A stretch of DNA of 64,000 bases from Macrostomum hystrix (taxonomy: Eukaryota > Platyhelminthes > Macrostomidae): NCBI GenBank assembly GCA_950097015.1, contig CATNEN010000003.1:8599501-8663500 (forward strand). Direction: 5' to 3'. Numbering within the stretch: the stretch's first letter is position 1; the number at the start of each line of letters is the position of its first letter. A model generated the notes under the pieces. That model worked only from the letters and a program-made list of their open reading frames with translations. It made no database searches and had not been told where the DNA came from. A program made the position numbers and the translations under genes. Positions 45,260 through 56,900 of the stretch are shown here, in pieces.

Positions 45260-48200
45260 ATGTCCAAATCGCCAAGCAAAGGTCGCCATGATGGTGCACC
45301 TAAAAGTGACGGAGTAAATAATGCTAACAACTCTCTGCTGGCTACTATTAGTAAGCTATTGAAGAGTTATGACCGATTGTTGAACGAGCGACCGATGCTA
45401 ACAAAAGCTGTTACAAGGTTTGCAAATGCGATGGGTTTTGTTTATTGATTTTGCTGTATGACCGCCTGAACTATTTAAGACTGTGTCTACGTACCCCTGA
45501 ACTATTTGTGACTGTCTAGCTATCCCTGAAGTAGTTGAGGCTGTGTCTAGCAATCCCTGAAGTAGTTGAGGCTGTGTCTAGCTCTCCCTGAAGTAGTTGA
45601 GGCTGTGTCTATCTGCTATCCCTGAAGTACTTGAGGCTGTGTCTATCTGCTATCCCTGAAGTACTTGAGGCTGTATCTATCTGCTATCCCTGAAGTAGTT
45701 GAGGCTGTGTCTAGCTCTCCCTGAAGTAGTTGAGGCTGTGTCTAGCTATCCCTGAAGTAGTTGAGGCTGTGTCTAGCTATCCCTGAAGTACTTGAGGCTG
45801 TGTCTAGCTATCCCTGAAGTAGTTGAGGCTGTGTCTAGCTATCCCTGAAGTAGTTGAGGCTGTGTCTAGCTATCCCTGAAGTACTTGAGGCTGTGTCTAG
45901 CTATCCCTGAAGTAGTTGAGGCTGTGTCTAGCTCTCCCTGAAGTAGTTGAGGCTGTGTCTATCTGCTATCCCTGAAGTAGTTGAGGCTGTGTCTAGCTCT
46001 CCCTGAAGTAGTTGAGGCTGTGTCTAGCTCTCCCTGAAGTAGTTGAGGCTGTGTCTAGCTATCCCTGAAGTAGTTGAGGCTGTGTCTAGCTATCCCTGAA
46101 GTACTTGAGGCTGTGTCTAGCTATCCCTGAAGTAGTTGAGGCTGTGTCTAGCTCTCCCTGAAGTAGTTGAGGCTGTGTCTAGCTCTCGCTGAAGTAGTTG
46201 AGGCTGTGTCTAGCTGTCCCTGAAGTAGTTGAGGCTGTGTCTAGCTATCCCTGAAGTAGTTGAGGCTGTCTATCTGCTATCCCTGAAGTACTTGAGGCTG
46301 TGTCTATCTGCTATCCCTGAAGTACTTGAGGCTGTGTCTATCTGCTATCCCTGAAGTACTTGAGGCTGTGTCTATCTGCTATCCCTGAAGTACTTGAGGC
46401 TGTGTCTATCTGCTATCCCTGAAGTACTTGAGGCTGTATCTATCTGCTATCCCTGAAGTAGTTGAGGCTGTGTCTAGCTCTCCCTGAAGTAGTTGAGGCT
46501 GTGTCTAGCTCTCCCTGAAGTAGTTGAGGCTGTGTCTAGCTCTCCCTGAAGTAGTTGAGGCTGTGTCTAGCTCTCCCTGAAGTAGTTGAGGCTGTGTCTA
46601 TCTGCTATCCCTGAAGTAGTTGAGGCTGTGTCTAGCTCTCCCTGAAGTAGTTGAGGCTGTGTCTAGCTCTCCCTGAAGTAGTTGAGGCTGTGTCTAGCTC
46701 TCCCTGAAGTAGTTGAGGCTGTGTCTAGCTGTCCCTGAAGTACTTGAGGCTGTGTCTATCTGCTATCCCTGAAGTACTTGAGGCTGTGTCTAGCTCTCCC
46801 TGAAGTAGTTGAGGCTGTGTCTAGCTGTCCCTGAAGTACTTGAGGCTGTGTCTATCTGCTATCCCTGAAGTACTTGAGGCTGTGTCTAGCTCTCCCTGAA
46901 GTAGTTGAGGCTGTGTCTAGCTATCCCTGAAGTAGTTGAGGCTGTGTCTAGCTATCCCTGAAGTACTTGAGGCTGTGTCTAGCTATCCTTGAAGTACTTA
47001 AGGCTGTGTCTAGCTATCCCTGAAGTAGTTGAGGCTGTGTCTAGCTCTCCCTGAAGTAGTTGAGGCTGTGTCTAGCTCTCCCTGAAGTAGTTGAGGCTGT
47101 GTCTAGCTGTCCCTGAAGTAGTTGAGGCTGTGTCTATCTGCTATACCTGAAGTATTTCGCTGTCAGTCCCCCCTGAAGTAGAAGTATTTAATTGTTGGGC
47201 GCTATTCTCAAGCAGTCGCAGTTTCTAACCCACACTCGCGCCGACCCAGCGGCGTCATATTCGGCCTTGGCGACCTCCTGTCGCAGCTGATCGCTCCGAA
47301 GCCGGGCACAAATGGCCAGCTGAGTCTACGCAGCACGGGCGCCTACGCCGCATTCGGCCTGTTCATCTCAGGCCCTCTGATACACGCCTTCTACAGCCAA
47401 TTGGACCGGGCCCTGCCCAAAGACGGTCGCGATAAATTTGTGGCGGTGAAGCGCACCTTGGTTGATAGGCTGCTGCTGGCGCCGCCCTACCTACTGCTTT
47501 TGTACTATTCTGTGCCGCTGTTTGAGGTGAGGCTGCCTGCTAGAGTCGGGGTCACTTGACCCCCCTGGCTGCTACTTATTGAAGCTGAATGACCCCCACT
47601 AGCTATTACTAGAAATCGGGGGTCAGATGACCTCTATAGCTACTAGGAAATGTAAGGTCACATAACCTCTTATAGCTACCAGAAATCGGGGTCAGATGAC
47701 CTCTATAGCTACTAGGAAAAGGGAGTCAGATGACCTCTATAGCTACTAGGAAATGTAAGGTCACATAACCTCTTATAGCTACCAGAAATCGGGGGTCAGA
47801 TGACCTCTATAGCTACTAGGAAATGTAAGGTCACATAACCTCTTATAGCTACCAGAAATCGGGGGTCAGATGACCTCTATAGCTACTAGGAAATGTAAGG
47901 TCACATAACCTCTTATAGCTACCAGAAATCGGGGGTCAGATGACCTCTATAGCTACTAGGAAATAAAAGGTCACAACCTCTTATTGCTACCAGAAATCGG
48001 GGTCAGATGACCTCTATAGCTACCAGAAATCGGGGGTCAGATGACCTCTATAGCTACTAGGAAATGTAAGGTCACATAGCCTCTTATAGCTACCAGAAAT
48101 CGGGGTCAGATGACCTCTATAGCTACTAGAAATCGGGGTCAGATAACCTCATATAGCTAAATAGAAAATTGGGGTTAGTCTGAATTAGATCTTTTTGTTC

Positions 48201-48552
48201 GTGCCCAATATCAGTTGATAATAGAATAGAGTTTACTGACAAGCCTATTTGTAACAATTTTAAAATGGCCAATTTTTTAGGGTCATTCATTGTCGTTCGC
48301 TCACGCCAAAGTTAAAGAGAGCTTCCTCACCGTGCTAAAGATGAACGTGCAAATTTGGACATTGTTCCAGTATATCAACATCAACTATGTGCCTCAGAAG
48401 GTAAGTTTTTTACCTTTCTTATACCCATAAAACATTGACTTATTATTTTTAAGAAATGTATCAATCTACCATTGATTTGCCAGTATCGCGTCCTGTTCAT
48501 GTGTGCCCTTTCTCTGTTGTGGAACATCTACGTGGCCATCAAGCGTCGTTAA
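45260..48552 (+). CDS. PXMP2: PXMP2 / Mpv17-family peroxisomal membrane protein
   Basis: Four exons: 45260-45417, 47250-47526, 48281-48400 and 48484-48552. Exon 1 ends in AG and exon 2 starts with C, making a Ser codon; the later junctions are phase 0. The product is 207 residues (human PXMP2 195). Exon 1 encodes a hydrophilic start then LLKSYDRLLNERPMLTKAVT. Exon 2 continues SGVIFGLGDLLSQ, the conserved first helix, and exons 3-4 give the family signature (WTLFQYININYVPQKYRVLF) and a basic end KRR. Mpv17/PMP22-family proteins have four membrane helices and form pores for small solutes in peroxisomes or mitochondria. PXMP2 is favoured by the YxxLLxxxPxxTK start and NINYVPxKxRVLF. Start ATG at 45260 is the first in frame. 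Introns 1 and 2 are filled with minisatellites. Confidence 0.85.
45460..47155 (+). repeat. 31/34-bp minisatellite filling PXMP2 intron 1
   Basis: About 54 copies of ctgaagtagttgaggctgtg followed by tctagctatcc (31 bp). A 34-bp variant has tctatctgctatcc, and variants have agtactt or ctctcc. Runs of the same variant recur, so blocks have been copied. The array stops about 95 bp before exon 2. Confidence 0.95.
47540..48165 (+). repeat. Two-part ~70-bp tandem repeat in PXMP2 intron 2
   Basis: Alternating half units gtcagatgacctctatagct and gtcacataacctcttatagc, joined by actaggaaatgtaag or accagaaatcgggg, form a period near 70 bp. The two halves are themselves related, so the present unit is a dimer of an older ~35-bp repeat. 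Confidence 0.9.
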
Positions 48553-48753
48553 ATGAAAACTATATACTACTGGAAGTATTGTTTTTGACGTTTAGTATTT
48601 TTACAAAATGAACATTATCAACTAGTTTTGAAATCGGATTATTTTTTGTAGCGCAATTCTATTTCTGCCAGAAATTTTTTTAATTTGCGAAACATTTACG
48701 CCCCCCGACCTGTGCAATGTGTTTACCGATATAATTTCTCATTCTAATCACAA

Positions 48754-48759
48754 AATAAA
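48754..48759 (+). terminator. Polyadenylation signal AATAAA of the PXMP2-like gene
   Basis: AATAAA lies about 200 bp after the PXMP2 stop codon. A second candidate (taaataaac) follows about 65 bp later. Confidence 0.5.
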
Positions 48760-49698
48760 TTGTGCTGATCACATTGACAACAATAAGTAACTTTCTAATA
48801 CAAATGGTAAAATTATTTTGCTAAATAAACGCTGTCTTCCACTTGTCAAAATTAGTCATTTTTTAGAAACACAAAAATGACGAGTGACAACCTAAAGGTA
48901 ACTAAAAATAATGCATAAAAATTAGTATTGTACTCGTAACTTGTAAATATGCTTTCATGGCCAATTTATCATCGAATGCTGCTCTTCGAAAGTGGCAGGT
49001 CCCGATGGTTTGTCGATACTATCGACAAATTTTCCAGCTATTGTTGTGGCAGCTAAAGAGACGAATAATGCAACATTTAGTTTAGTTTAGTTTAACCCTG
49101 TTTACCCTGTTAACCCTAGTTTAAACTAACATTTAGTTTAACCCTGTAATAGGATGTAGAAAAAACAAAAGCAAAAACAAAAGTTATTTATAGGCGATGC
49201 GACAGTGCCACGACACTTCTGTGCACATTTCAATAGTTATTAAGGTTCATTGCGAGCGACTTGCGACCTGCCCGTGTCTGCGCTGGACAATATATTTAGC
49301 TAGAGAAAAATACAAAATTAAACACCAAGCATCAGCTAACAGGACTGACAAAAGCTGCTCTTAACAAATTATCCATTTTGTGATTGATTTATTTAGCGCA
49401 CGCAATGCATCAGTACAGACTGTTCCACCGGAAATATGCAAAACAGCGCGTAAAAGAAATAGACAGGGAGCCGAGAGAAGAGAAACAAAACTATGAAAAT
49501 TGTACGTGACAACGGTAACAACACAAGCGTTAGAACAGGCGACAACTGAAGGTCAGATAACTTATTCAATAGATTAGCTGGTACAAAAGAGAGAAAGTGA
49601 CACATTTTACTGTGCAACCCACCTAAAGCTCTCTTATTCGATTTTGAATGCAAAAAAATGACAAAAACTTAAAATTGCTTATAAAAGCAAGCAAGATT
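48760..49698. other. Intergenic stretch between convergent genes
   Basis: No gene. It holds a 21-bp hairpin-forming palindrome at 49009-49029 and a short degenerate taaccctg-type repeat near 49080-49150. Confidence 0.35.
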
Positions 49699-49704
49699 TT
49701 TATT
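49699..49704 (-). terminator. Candidate polyadenylation signal of hnRNP copy 1
   Basis: AATAAA on the minus strand, about 140 bp downstream of the inferred stop codon at 49843. Confidence 0.4.
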
Positions 49705-49842
49705 AATAAAAAAGAAACATTAACGCAACAGTCAAGATCCAGTAACTTGTCAACTAATAGGCTGTTTTTCATATGCACGAGTCGCTTAGACAGCAACTGC
49801 GCACTATTTGGACAACTTTCGTTCATATTTCATCCGCCAACC

Positions 49843-50942
49843 TCAGTAGCCGCCACGGCCGCCTGCAAAGTCGTCAACACGGGGGAACAAAGCCCAAATA
49901 AGCTGCGCGTCTATATAAATAAATTCAAGAACAGTTCTCAATCAAGATGCGGTTGCTTACCACGGCCACCTCGGAAGCCGCCACCGACGCCGCCGGCACC
50001 ACCGCGTCCGCGACCTCGGCCGCCGGAGCCGTATGGCTGGAATCGCTGCGGTCCACCACCGAAGCCACCCATCGGCTTGGCCGGGCCTCCTGAGTAACCC
50101 TGGCTGCCGTATGAGCCAAAGCCGCCGCCATTGTCGTAGGCACCTTCGCCGCCCTCGCTGTAGCCGCCAGCCTCGTAGGCTGCGCTGTCGCCATAGGCAC
50201 CACCATAGCCGCCTCCGTAGCCACCATCGCCGTAGCCACCGCCATAACCGCCACCGTATCCGCCACTGCCATAGCCTCCACCATAGCCACCGCCGTAGCC
50301 TCCAGCATATCCACCGCGACCGCCGCCGAAGCCGCCCCGCGCACTGTAGCCAGACTGCTGACGGGCCTTCACTTCGGCCATCTGCTCCTTTGACAGCGCC
50401 TTCTTGCAGTCTACTCGCTGGCTGCTGCCGATGTTGTGCGGCTTGTACAGAATCGCCTTGTCCACAGGGTCGTAGTCCTTGAACGTCACGAAGCCGAAGC
50501 CACGCGGCTTGCCAGTCTCTCGCATCACGGCGATCTCTGTTGACACAACTTCGCCATAGGAGCTGAAGTACTCGCGTAGCTCTTCCTCTGTTGTCTCTGG
50601 CTTCAGTCCGCCAACAAACAGCTTCTCGACACGAACGTGGCTCTCGTCCTTTGCTGACTCGCCGCGTGGCATGGCCCGCTTCGTGTCCACCTCCTTGTTG
50701 TCCAGGATATGAGGCCGGTTGCTCTGGGCGTCATCGACACCAGAGTCCTCCTTGTAGGTCACGAAGCCGAAGCCACGAGACCGGCCAGACACCTTGTCCT
50801 TCATGACCACCACATCAACAAGCTCGCCCCACTGGCCAAAGTGCTGCTTTAAGTCGTCCTCAGTCACATTGGGAGTCAGTCCGCCAATAAACAGCTTCCT
50901 GAGCTGCTCTCCCTCCTTGTCGCCTCGGTGTCCAGTCATCAT
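49843..50942 (-). CDS. hnRNP A/B-type RNA-binding protein, copy 1
   Basis: The coding exon 50942-49961 is spliced to a 20-bp terminal exon 49862-49843 (donor CGTG|gtaagc, acceptor tttgcag|GC, intron 98 bp). The product is 333 residues ending GGRGGY. It has two RRMs in tandem. RRM1 has LFIGGL and RGFGFVTY, and RRM2 has LFVGGL and RGFGFVTF; the linker and order are those of hnRNP A1/A2/Hrb87F. The C-terminal third is Gly-rich with GYGGG repeats and RGG, as in prion-like domains of this family. Its role is nuclear pre-mRNA packaging and splicing control. An acceptor 15 bp before the ATG (ttttcag at 50958-50960) shows a 5' UTR intron. If the last intron is retained the frame ends instead with KQPHLD at 49938. 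Confidence 0.88.
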
Positions 50943-50957
50943 CTTGTAGTCGTTGCT

Positions 50958-52827
50958 CTGAAAATGTCTTTAGCGATTAAATTAAATGTTTCTAGGCATT
51001 CTTGAGCTTGGCTTTATTCCAGCACACAGCACTCTTAGGAACTATCAGGCAAATGCATCAGTCAACAAAAGGCACCAACACACGGCTATCAACATTTCTT
51101 AGTTTCTGGCGTACGCTTAGGAAATTTGCACAAGTCAAATTTTCACAGTTCAACTATCACTGTTTACTAAACAATTATTGCTCAAACGTCACTAAAAAGA
51201 AGCCAGTAAGTCAGAGAAGAGATCTTGTACACTACATCTCACACTTAAAATGAGCTTGAACGACACAAACAGTAGGAATTAATAAACTATCCTATGCTGC
51301 TAGAGTCTCATCCGTGAATTCTTATAAACGTACCGCTAGAATAGTCTGGATATTTTAATTTTTACGAGCACATTAAATCTAGGAAAGCGAACTTAAATAA
51401 GGCTAGAAAAGTACACCAGAAAACTAGCTGATTGCTGCTTGAGCACTAGCTAGGGCAGCCTATAAAAAGCATCACTTTTAAGCCTGTCACTGAGCTGTCG
51501 CTTTATTTAAAGCCTCCAACTAAATAAGAGACGTTACATTACTTACCTTTGGTGGTTATTACTGTTAATTACATAATTATAACAACGATTAACTAGGCTT
51601 TTATTGCCTGTATGGACACAAAACTACCACTAAAAACTCTTGGACTAACAATTTACAGGGAGTTTACACAGCTGAATAGTTAAAATAATCCCGTATAAAA
51701 ATACGTTAATGCTAAAGGCTAGAGCAATAACCCCCATACTAATATTGCTTGATATTGACAAAATAGGCAGCGAAAATGGATGACTTGTCACTGTCTGTCA
51801 ATCATAATTAAACGCTCTTATTCACTGACAACAATCATGTACACAGAGAAATGTAAGCATTTGACAATCGCCAATGTAAATAATAAATTGATGATACAAA
51901 TTTCAAGCTATGAAGAGATAAAGACATAAAGTTAAAAATTATGCACACTATGTCAGCTTTGATACATTAAAACATTTAGCTAGTACTCCGCTTTGACCCA
52001 AACTGATGCCTAGTGTAAATGCCAAGTCTAATAAGTTGTCAATCTGAGTAGATGGAACTACAGCTTTTATTGTCAATATTTATATTCAGAAAATTATGTA
52101 CTTAATATTACTTAAGCAGTGCTGGTTGGCTGCAAGCCTTATAATTCGAAGTTGCAGTACTAGATACTTGCAAATAGAGAGTAAAAATACTGTTAACTAT
52201 GCGTCATTATTACATAACTGTTGCGAGCGTAAACAAATAGCTAGGACCTTGCTGCCTTGGCTCATGATTCACAATTGGGTGTTCCGTCTGGCTTCGGGAT
52301 CGGATCGACCTGGTCTGTGAGCTGCTGCACCTTAGAGCTGATCATTAGGTAGTTGGGCTACTAAAAGCCTGCTTAGAATTCGGCGAGACCGGGCCTAACT
52401 TACTTACGCTATCGGTCTCTTTTTTCTAACAAGAATCCAATGGCTGCTTAACAACCCGATAGGCCCTTAGCGTGACTTTGACTTTGCTCACCTGAAATAG
52501 TTAAATAATTTTTTGAAATTGCATATTTAAAAACTAAGTTTATAATATAGATCTTACGCAATTAGTTTCTAGAAATATATTTCTAAAACATCATTTCAAT
52601 ATAGCACACATAAACACTCGCACAAGAACCACAAGTGGAATTAAGTTATATAACAAAAATCTGTCAAAAAAGTCTTACCACAATTAGCAATCTTGACTAG
52701 AAATTTTTGAAGGACGTAAAAACCCAATGGACTAGGACACTTAAGGCATCAGATGAGCGACAAATCGAGGTGACGGCTAACGTAGATTTAAAAAAGCGCA
52801 AGCAGACAATTTTTTGTGTGCTTAAGT
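50958..52827. other. Upstream/intronic region of hnRNP copy 1 and 3' flank of copy 2
   Basis: No further coding exon is recognised. The 5' UTR exon(s) and promoter of copy 1 should lie here. AT-rich, with several short frames without support. Confidence 0.35.
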
Positions 52828-53912
52828 TTAGTAGCCGCCTAGATATAATAAATAAAGTAAGATTATATTTATTATATTTTTTTATATTTACTGACGGTAT
52901 CTAAATAAAGAAATACAAAAGCTAATCAGAATTAAAACCTACCGCGACCTCCTCGAAAGCCACCAGTGACACCGCCGCGACTGTGACCTCTGGCACCAGC
53001 TGCGGAGCCGTATGGCTGGAAGCGCTGTGGTCCGCCACCGAACCCGCCCATCGGCTTTGCAGGGCCTCCTGAGTAGCCTTGTCCGCCATAAGAGCCGAAA
53101 CTGCCTGCACCGTTATAAGAGCTTTCCGCGCCCTCACCGTAGCCAGATATTTCAGCGCCACCAGCATAGCCGCCGGCATAAGGAGCAGATTCGCCATAGC
53201 CGCCTCCGTAGCCACCATCGCTATAACCACCACCATAACTGCCGTTAGCGTAGCCGCTTCCGTTGCTATAGCCTCCAGCATATCCACCGCGACCGCCGCC
53301 GAAGCCGCCTCGCGCACTGTAGCCAGACTGCTGACGGGCCTTCACTTCGGCCATCTGCTCCTTTGACAGCGCCTTCTTGCAGTCTACTCGCTGGCTGCTG
53401 CCGATGTTGTGCGGCTTGTACAGAATCGCCTTGTCCACAGGGTCGTAGTCCTTGAACGTCACGAAGCCGAAGCCACGCGGCTTGCCAGTCTCTCGCATCA
53501 CGGCGATCTCTGTTGACACAACTTCGCCATAGGAGCTGAAGTACTCGCGTAGCTCTTCCTCTGTTGTCTCTGGCTTCAGTCCGCCAACAAACAGCTTCTC
53601 GACACGAACGTGGCTCTCGTCCTTTGCTGACTCGCCGCGTGGCATGGCCCGCTTCGTGTCCACCTCCTTGTTGTCCAGGATATGAGGCCGGTTGCTCTGG
53701 GCGTCATCGACACCAGAGTCCTCCTTGTAGGTCACGAAGCCGAAGCCGCGAGACCGGCCAGACACCTTGTCCTTCATGACCACCACATCAATAAGCTCGC
53801 CCCACTGGCCAAAGTGCTGCTTTAAGTCGTCCTCAGTCACATTGGGAGTCAGTCCGCCAATAAACAGCTTCCTGAGCTGCTCTCCTTCTCTATCTCCACG
53901 GTAGCCAGCCAT
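52828..53912 (-). CDS. hnRNP A/B-type RNA-binding protein, copy 2
   Basis: The coding exon 53912-52943 is spliced to an 11-bp terminal exon 52838-52828 (donor CGCG|gtaggt, acceptor atctag|GC, intron 104 bp). The product is 326 residues ending GGY, like copy 1. The intron position and phase (1) are the same. The two RRMs are nearly identical in DNA to copy 1, with only a handful of differences in about 600 bp. The Gly-rich tail has diverged in length and content (more Ser, Asn, Ala), and introns and UTRs do not align by eye. An acceptor (tttcttacag, ending 53924) lies 11 bp before the ATG, so the 5' UTR is also split here. An upstream ATG at 54023 is in frame but lies beyond that acceptor, in presumed intron. 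Without the last splice the frame would end in RF at 52932. Confidence 0.88.
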
Positions 53913-53923
53913 TGCAAAAAAAT

Positions 53924-56900
53924 CTGTAAGAAATAAAAATGATGTTGAAGAAATGATTTTTGGCTGTGCAAAGTTTAGTTTGCAAGTACTAGAAGCTTGT
54001 AAACACAATAACAGTGCATACACTGTTTTTTACAGTTTTATATGAATAGATAGTATTTTCATTTAAGTATCATAGTTTTTTAATATATTCTAGATAAAAT
54101 ACTACAGTATTAACTATTTACTCTATTTGATCTGGCTTACAGTGATTGTTAGAAAAGGAATGTAACCTTTGGACAAGATAATCAGGCTCACAATTTGGTT
54201 CTATAAGCACTTCAGGTTTTTGCCCTTGATAAAATATAAAAGGGTATAGTGCATATAAGACACAATCACAGCACACACTGGAATATAGGGCACAGGGCAC
54301 TATAGTCAGAAATAGTCTTGATACTGGAGTTGTGTTAATTATTTAAATGACTATTCAATTTTTTAAATTGTTTTTTTGCAAGCTTAAATAGTTAAAAATT
54401 ACAATGCTTATAGTAATCTAAGATAGATATTCTTAGTGAGAAATATAAATATTTATGAAATCTAAAGCTATATTTTTAACATTTAACAATTGTAATGTTG
54501 TAAGAAATTCTTATGAATTTGTAATTTTGACTTTTTGAGAACAAATATTATTAGAAAAAATGAAAATGATTCAAGATTTTAAGATAATAGACAGCAGAAC
54601 AATACAACATTCACTTTGTTAATTTTTTCTTTGTTTTTTGTGAACACTGAAGTTTATTTCCTTTGGCATCAACAACACCAACAATTTGTCTATAAAATAT
54701 CCTATGAGAATTATATTATAGATTAGATTATAATGCTTGAGCTAAAATAAATACAGTTAAATATATATAACCTTAAAGCTATTAACTTAGTCTAGCCAGA
54801 CAGAAAAATATTGGAACTTTTATATTATTGAACAGGGCAACATAATGACTTTTTGCATGCAAATAATTTTACATATTAACATAATTTGCATATATTAATT
54901 CCTGACTGTAACTTCTTTAATTTTCCATAAATAATTGACAATTAGCCAAAAGTGGCAAAATTCAGAAAATTTCTAGGAAAACCAATGTACTGCTTAATCA
55001 ACAGTCACATATCAATTAGCATTGCTGTGAAAACTAAAAGTTAAAACTGTCACTGTCAGTGTTATTGAATTTAACAGTTGGGCCTAGGGGCCTAGCCCAA
55101 TTCAAGTATAGAGATAAAGAAAACTGAAGCAACAGAATTTTTTTCAAAAAATAGAAAACAGTAAGTTTATGAACTGGGTCAAAAAGGCATAGCTATGTTT
55201 TAAATAACTTGACGACTATGGGAAACTTGGAAGAACGCAATACTGCGCTCGAAGAATAAAATTTGTTTTGTCCTTTAAAAGGTAAATTGCAGATTGCTCA
55301 AACATTTTTATTTTTGGCTATAACAAAACCTGTCATAATTGTAACGAGGCAACTTATTATTTTAAGTGGACCCTATCTTTTTGACTTAAAAACAAATACT
55401 AAAGAATTCTAGGCTGTATGTTTTTATCTTAAAATTTTTATAAGAATGAAGGGTTTTGTGTTCATTTAAAACTTCAATTATGATGCTAATCTCGTCTTTA
55501 TTTGTGATGTTGCACTTGTCTTCTCCATGTAAATTTATCACCTTGATTATAATTGTCTATTACCTTTCGCCGTGTAATTTTTTCTATCACTGTACCCTAA
55601 AGCTTAAGACATTATTAGTTTAGTCTCTTTCCTCTAGTATATAATACAGAAAAACATTTGTAAGATTTATATCCATTATTGATTTATTGTCTAGGTCTAA
55701 ACCTAGTAGTCTTACTAAAAATGTTCTTTGGTTTAATCTCGGCTTTTTGGTTACCAAATATTTATGAAACAACACACTTTCTTTACAATGACAAACCTTT
55801 TTGGCCCTGTGGTTACCTAGATGTATTACATCAGTAATTTTGGTAATTTCTTTTCATTGTTTTGGTAAACACTGACTAGGCTTCTAGTGGGCAATATTCT
55901 ACTTCTGTTCGTTGTATTATTTTTTCGTTTGAATTTGTGCCACACGTGCATTCTGAGTTTGAAAAGTTGTGCTGATGTGGCTTAGTCGTGACTTGACACT
56001 TGGATCTATGTCTATGGCAAAATCTGGCAAATATGGGGGAACAGGAAGCTAAGGCACAGAAATTCTGCAGCTGAAGATTTTGCAAAGGCCAAGCTGCGTC
56101 AAATGCATGGCATGAGTGCTGCTCTATTTGAAAGCTACCTCGAAGAATTCTTATGGCGCTGTCTATACCCCAAGAATAGCTTCGGTGGCAATCGGTGCCC
56201 TCCTCTACTGGATTAGGCACTTACCCGGTTTGAAAGAAGAAAGACTGACCAAGACTTTTCAGAACTGTGTGACCAAACTACTGACTTTTTGTTACCATTA
56301 AACTTGTTTTTTGTCATTATCTGTCATTTGCAAACAAAAAAATAATATAACAAATGGAAGTAGAACATTGCCTTCTAGTGATTCTATACTACATAGGTCT
56401 AATCCCTAATCTTATGTCAGAACTTCTGCCTTAGGGCAGCTTATATCGATCCAACCTAGACCTATAGTCAGGAAGTTGCTTAGAGTGAGCTAGAAAAAAT
56501 AGCCACCAAAAATGTGTAGGGGGCCTAGCTATGGCCAACACAAAACCCTTTTTAAAGCAAGACACTGTTTTAACTGTTTGTACACTGTGCCCCAACACAA
56601 AACCACTTTGTGTGCCAAAGAACAAAAGGCCTTCTCTAACAAACCCAATTAACCAAAAATTAAATTAATTTAGGCCTACTAATAAAGAACTGACAATCTA
56701 GATAATTATAATATTTTCATTATAATATTAGGGCCTAATTTAGATTTTACCATATGTATTGCAATAGTTTTTTTATTTACAAGAAAAAAACTTATATTTT
56801 ATCAAACCCAAAGTAGTGCAAGTAAAAAATTTTCCATTTAATTTAACTTTCTTTTGTTAATCAAATAAGAATGTCAAAGGCTTGATTTCAATTTTTGTCT

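Noticed and set aside
49080-49150. Interstitial telomere repeat (taaccctag, taaccctg)
   Set aside because: Only a few degenerate copies mixed with gtttagttta are present, with no regular hexamer tract.
49925-50344. Ala/Val-rich frame opposite register to the hnRNP Gly-rich tail
   Set aside because: It is the alternative frame of the glycine-codon repeats; the RRM frame is clearly the coding one.
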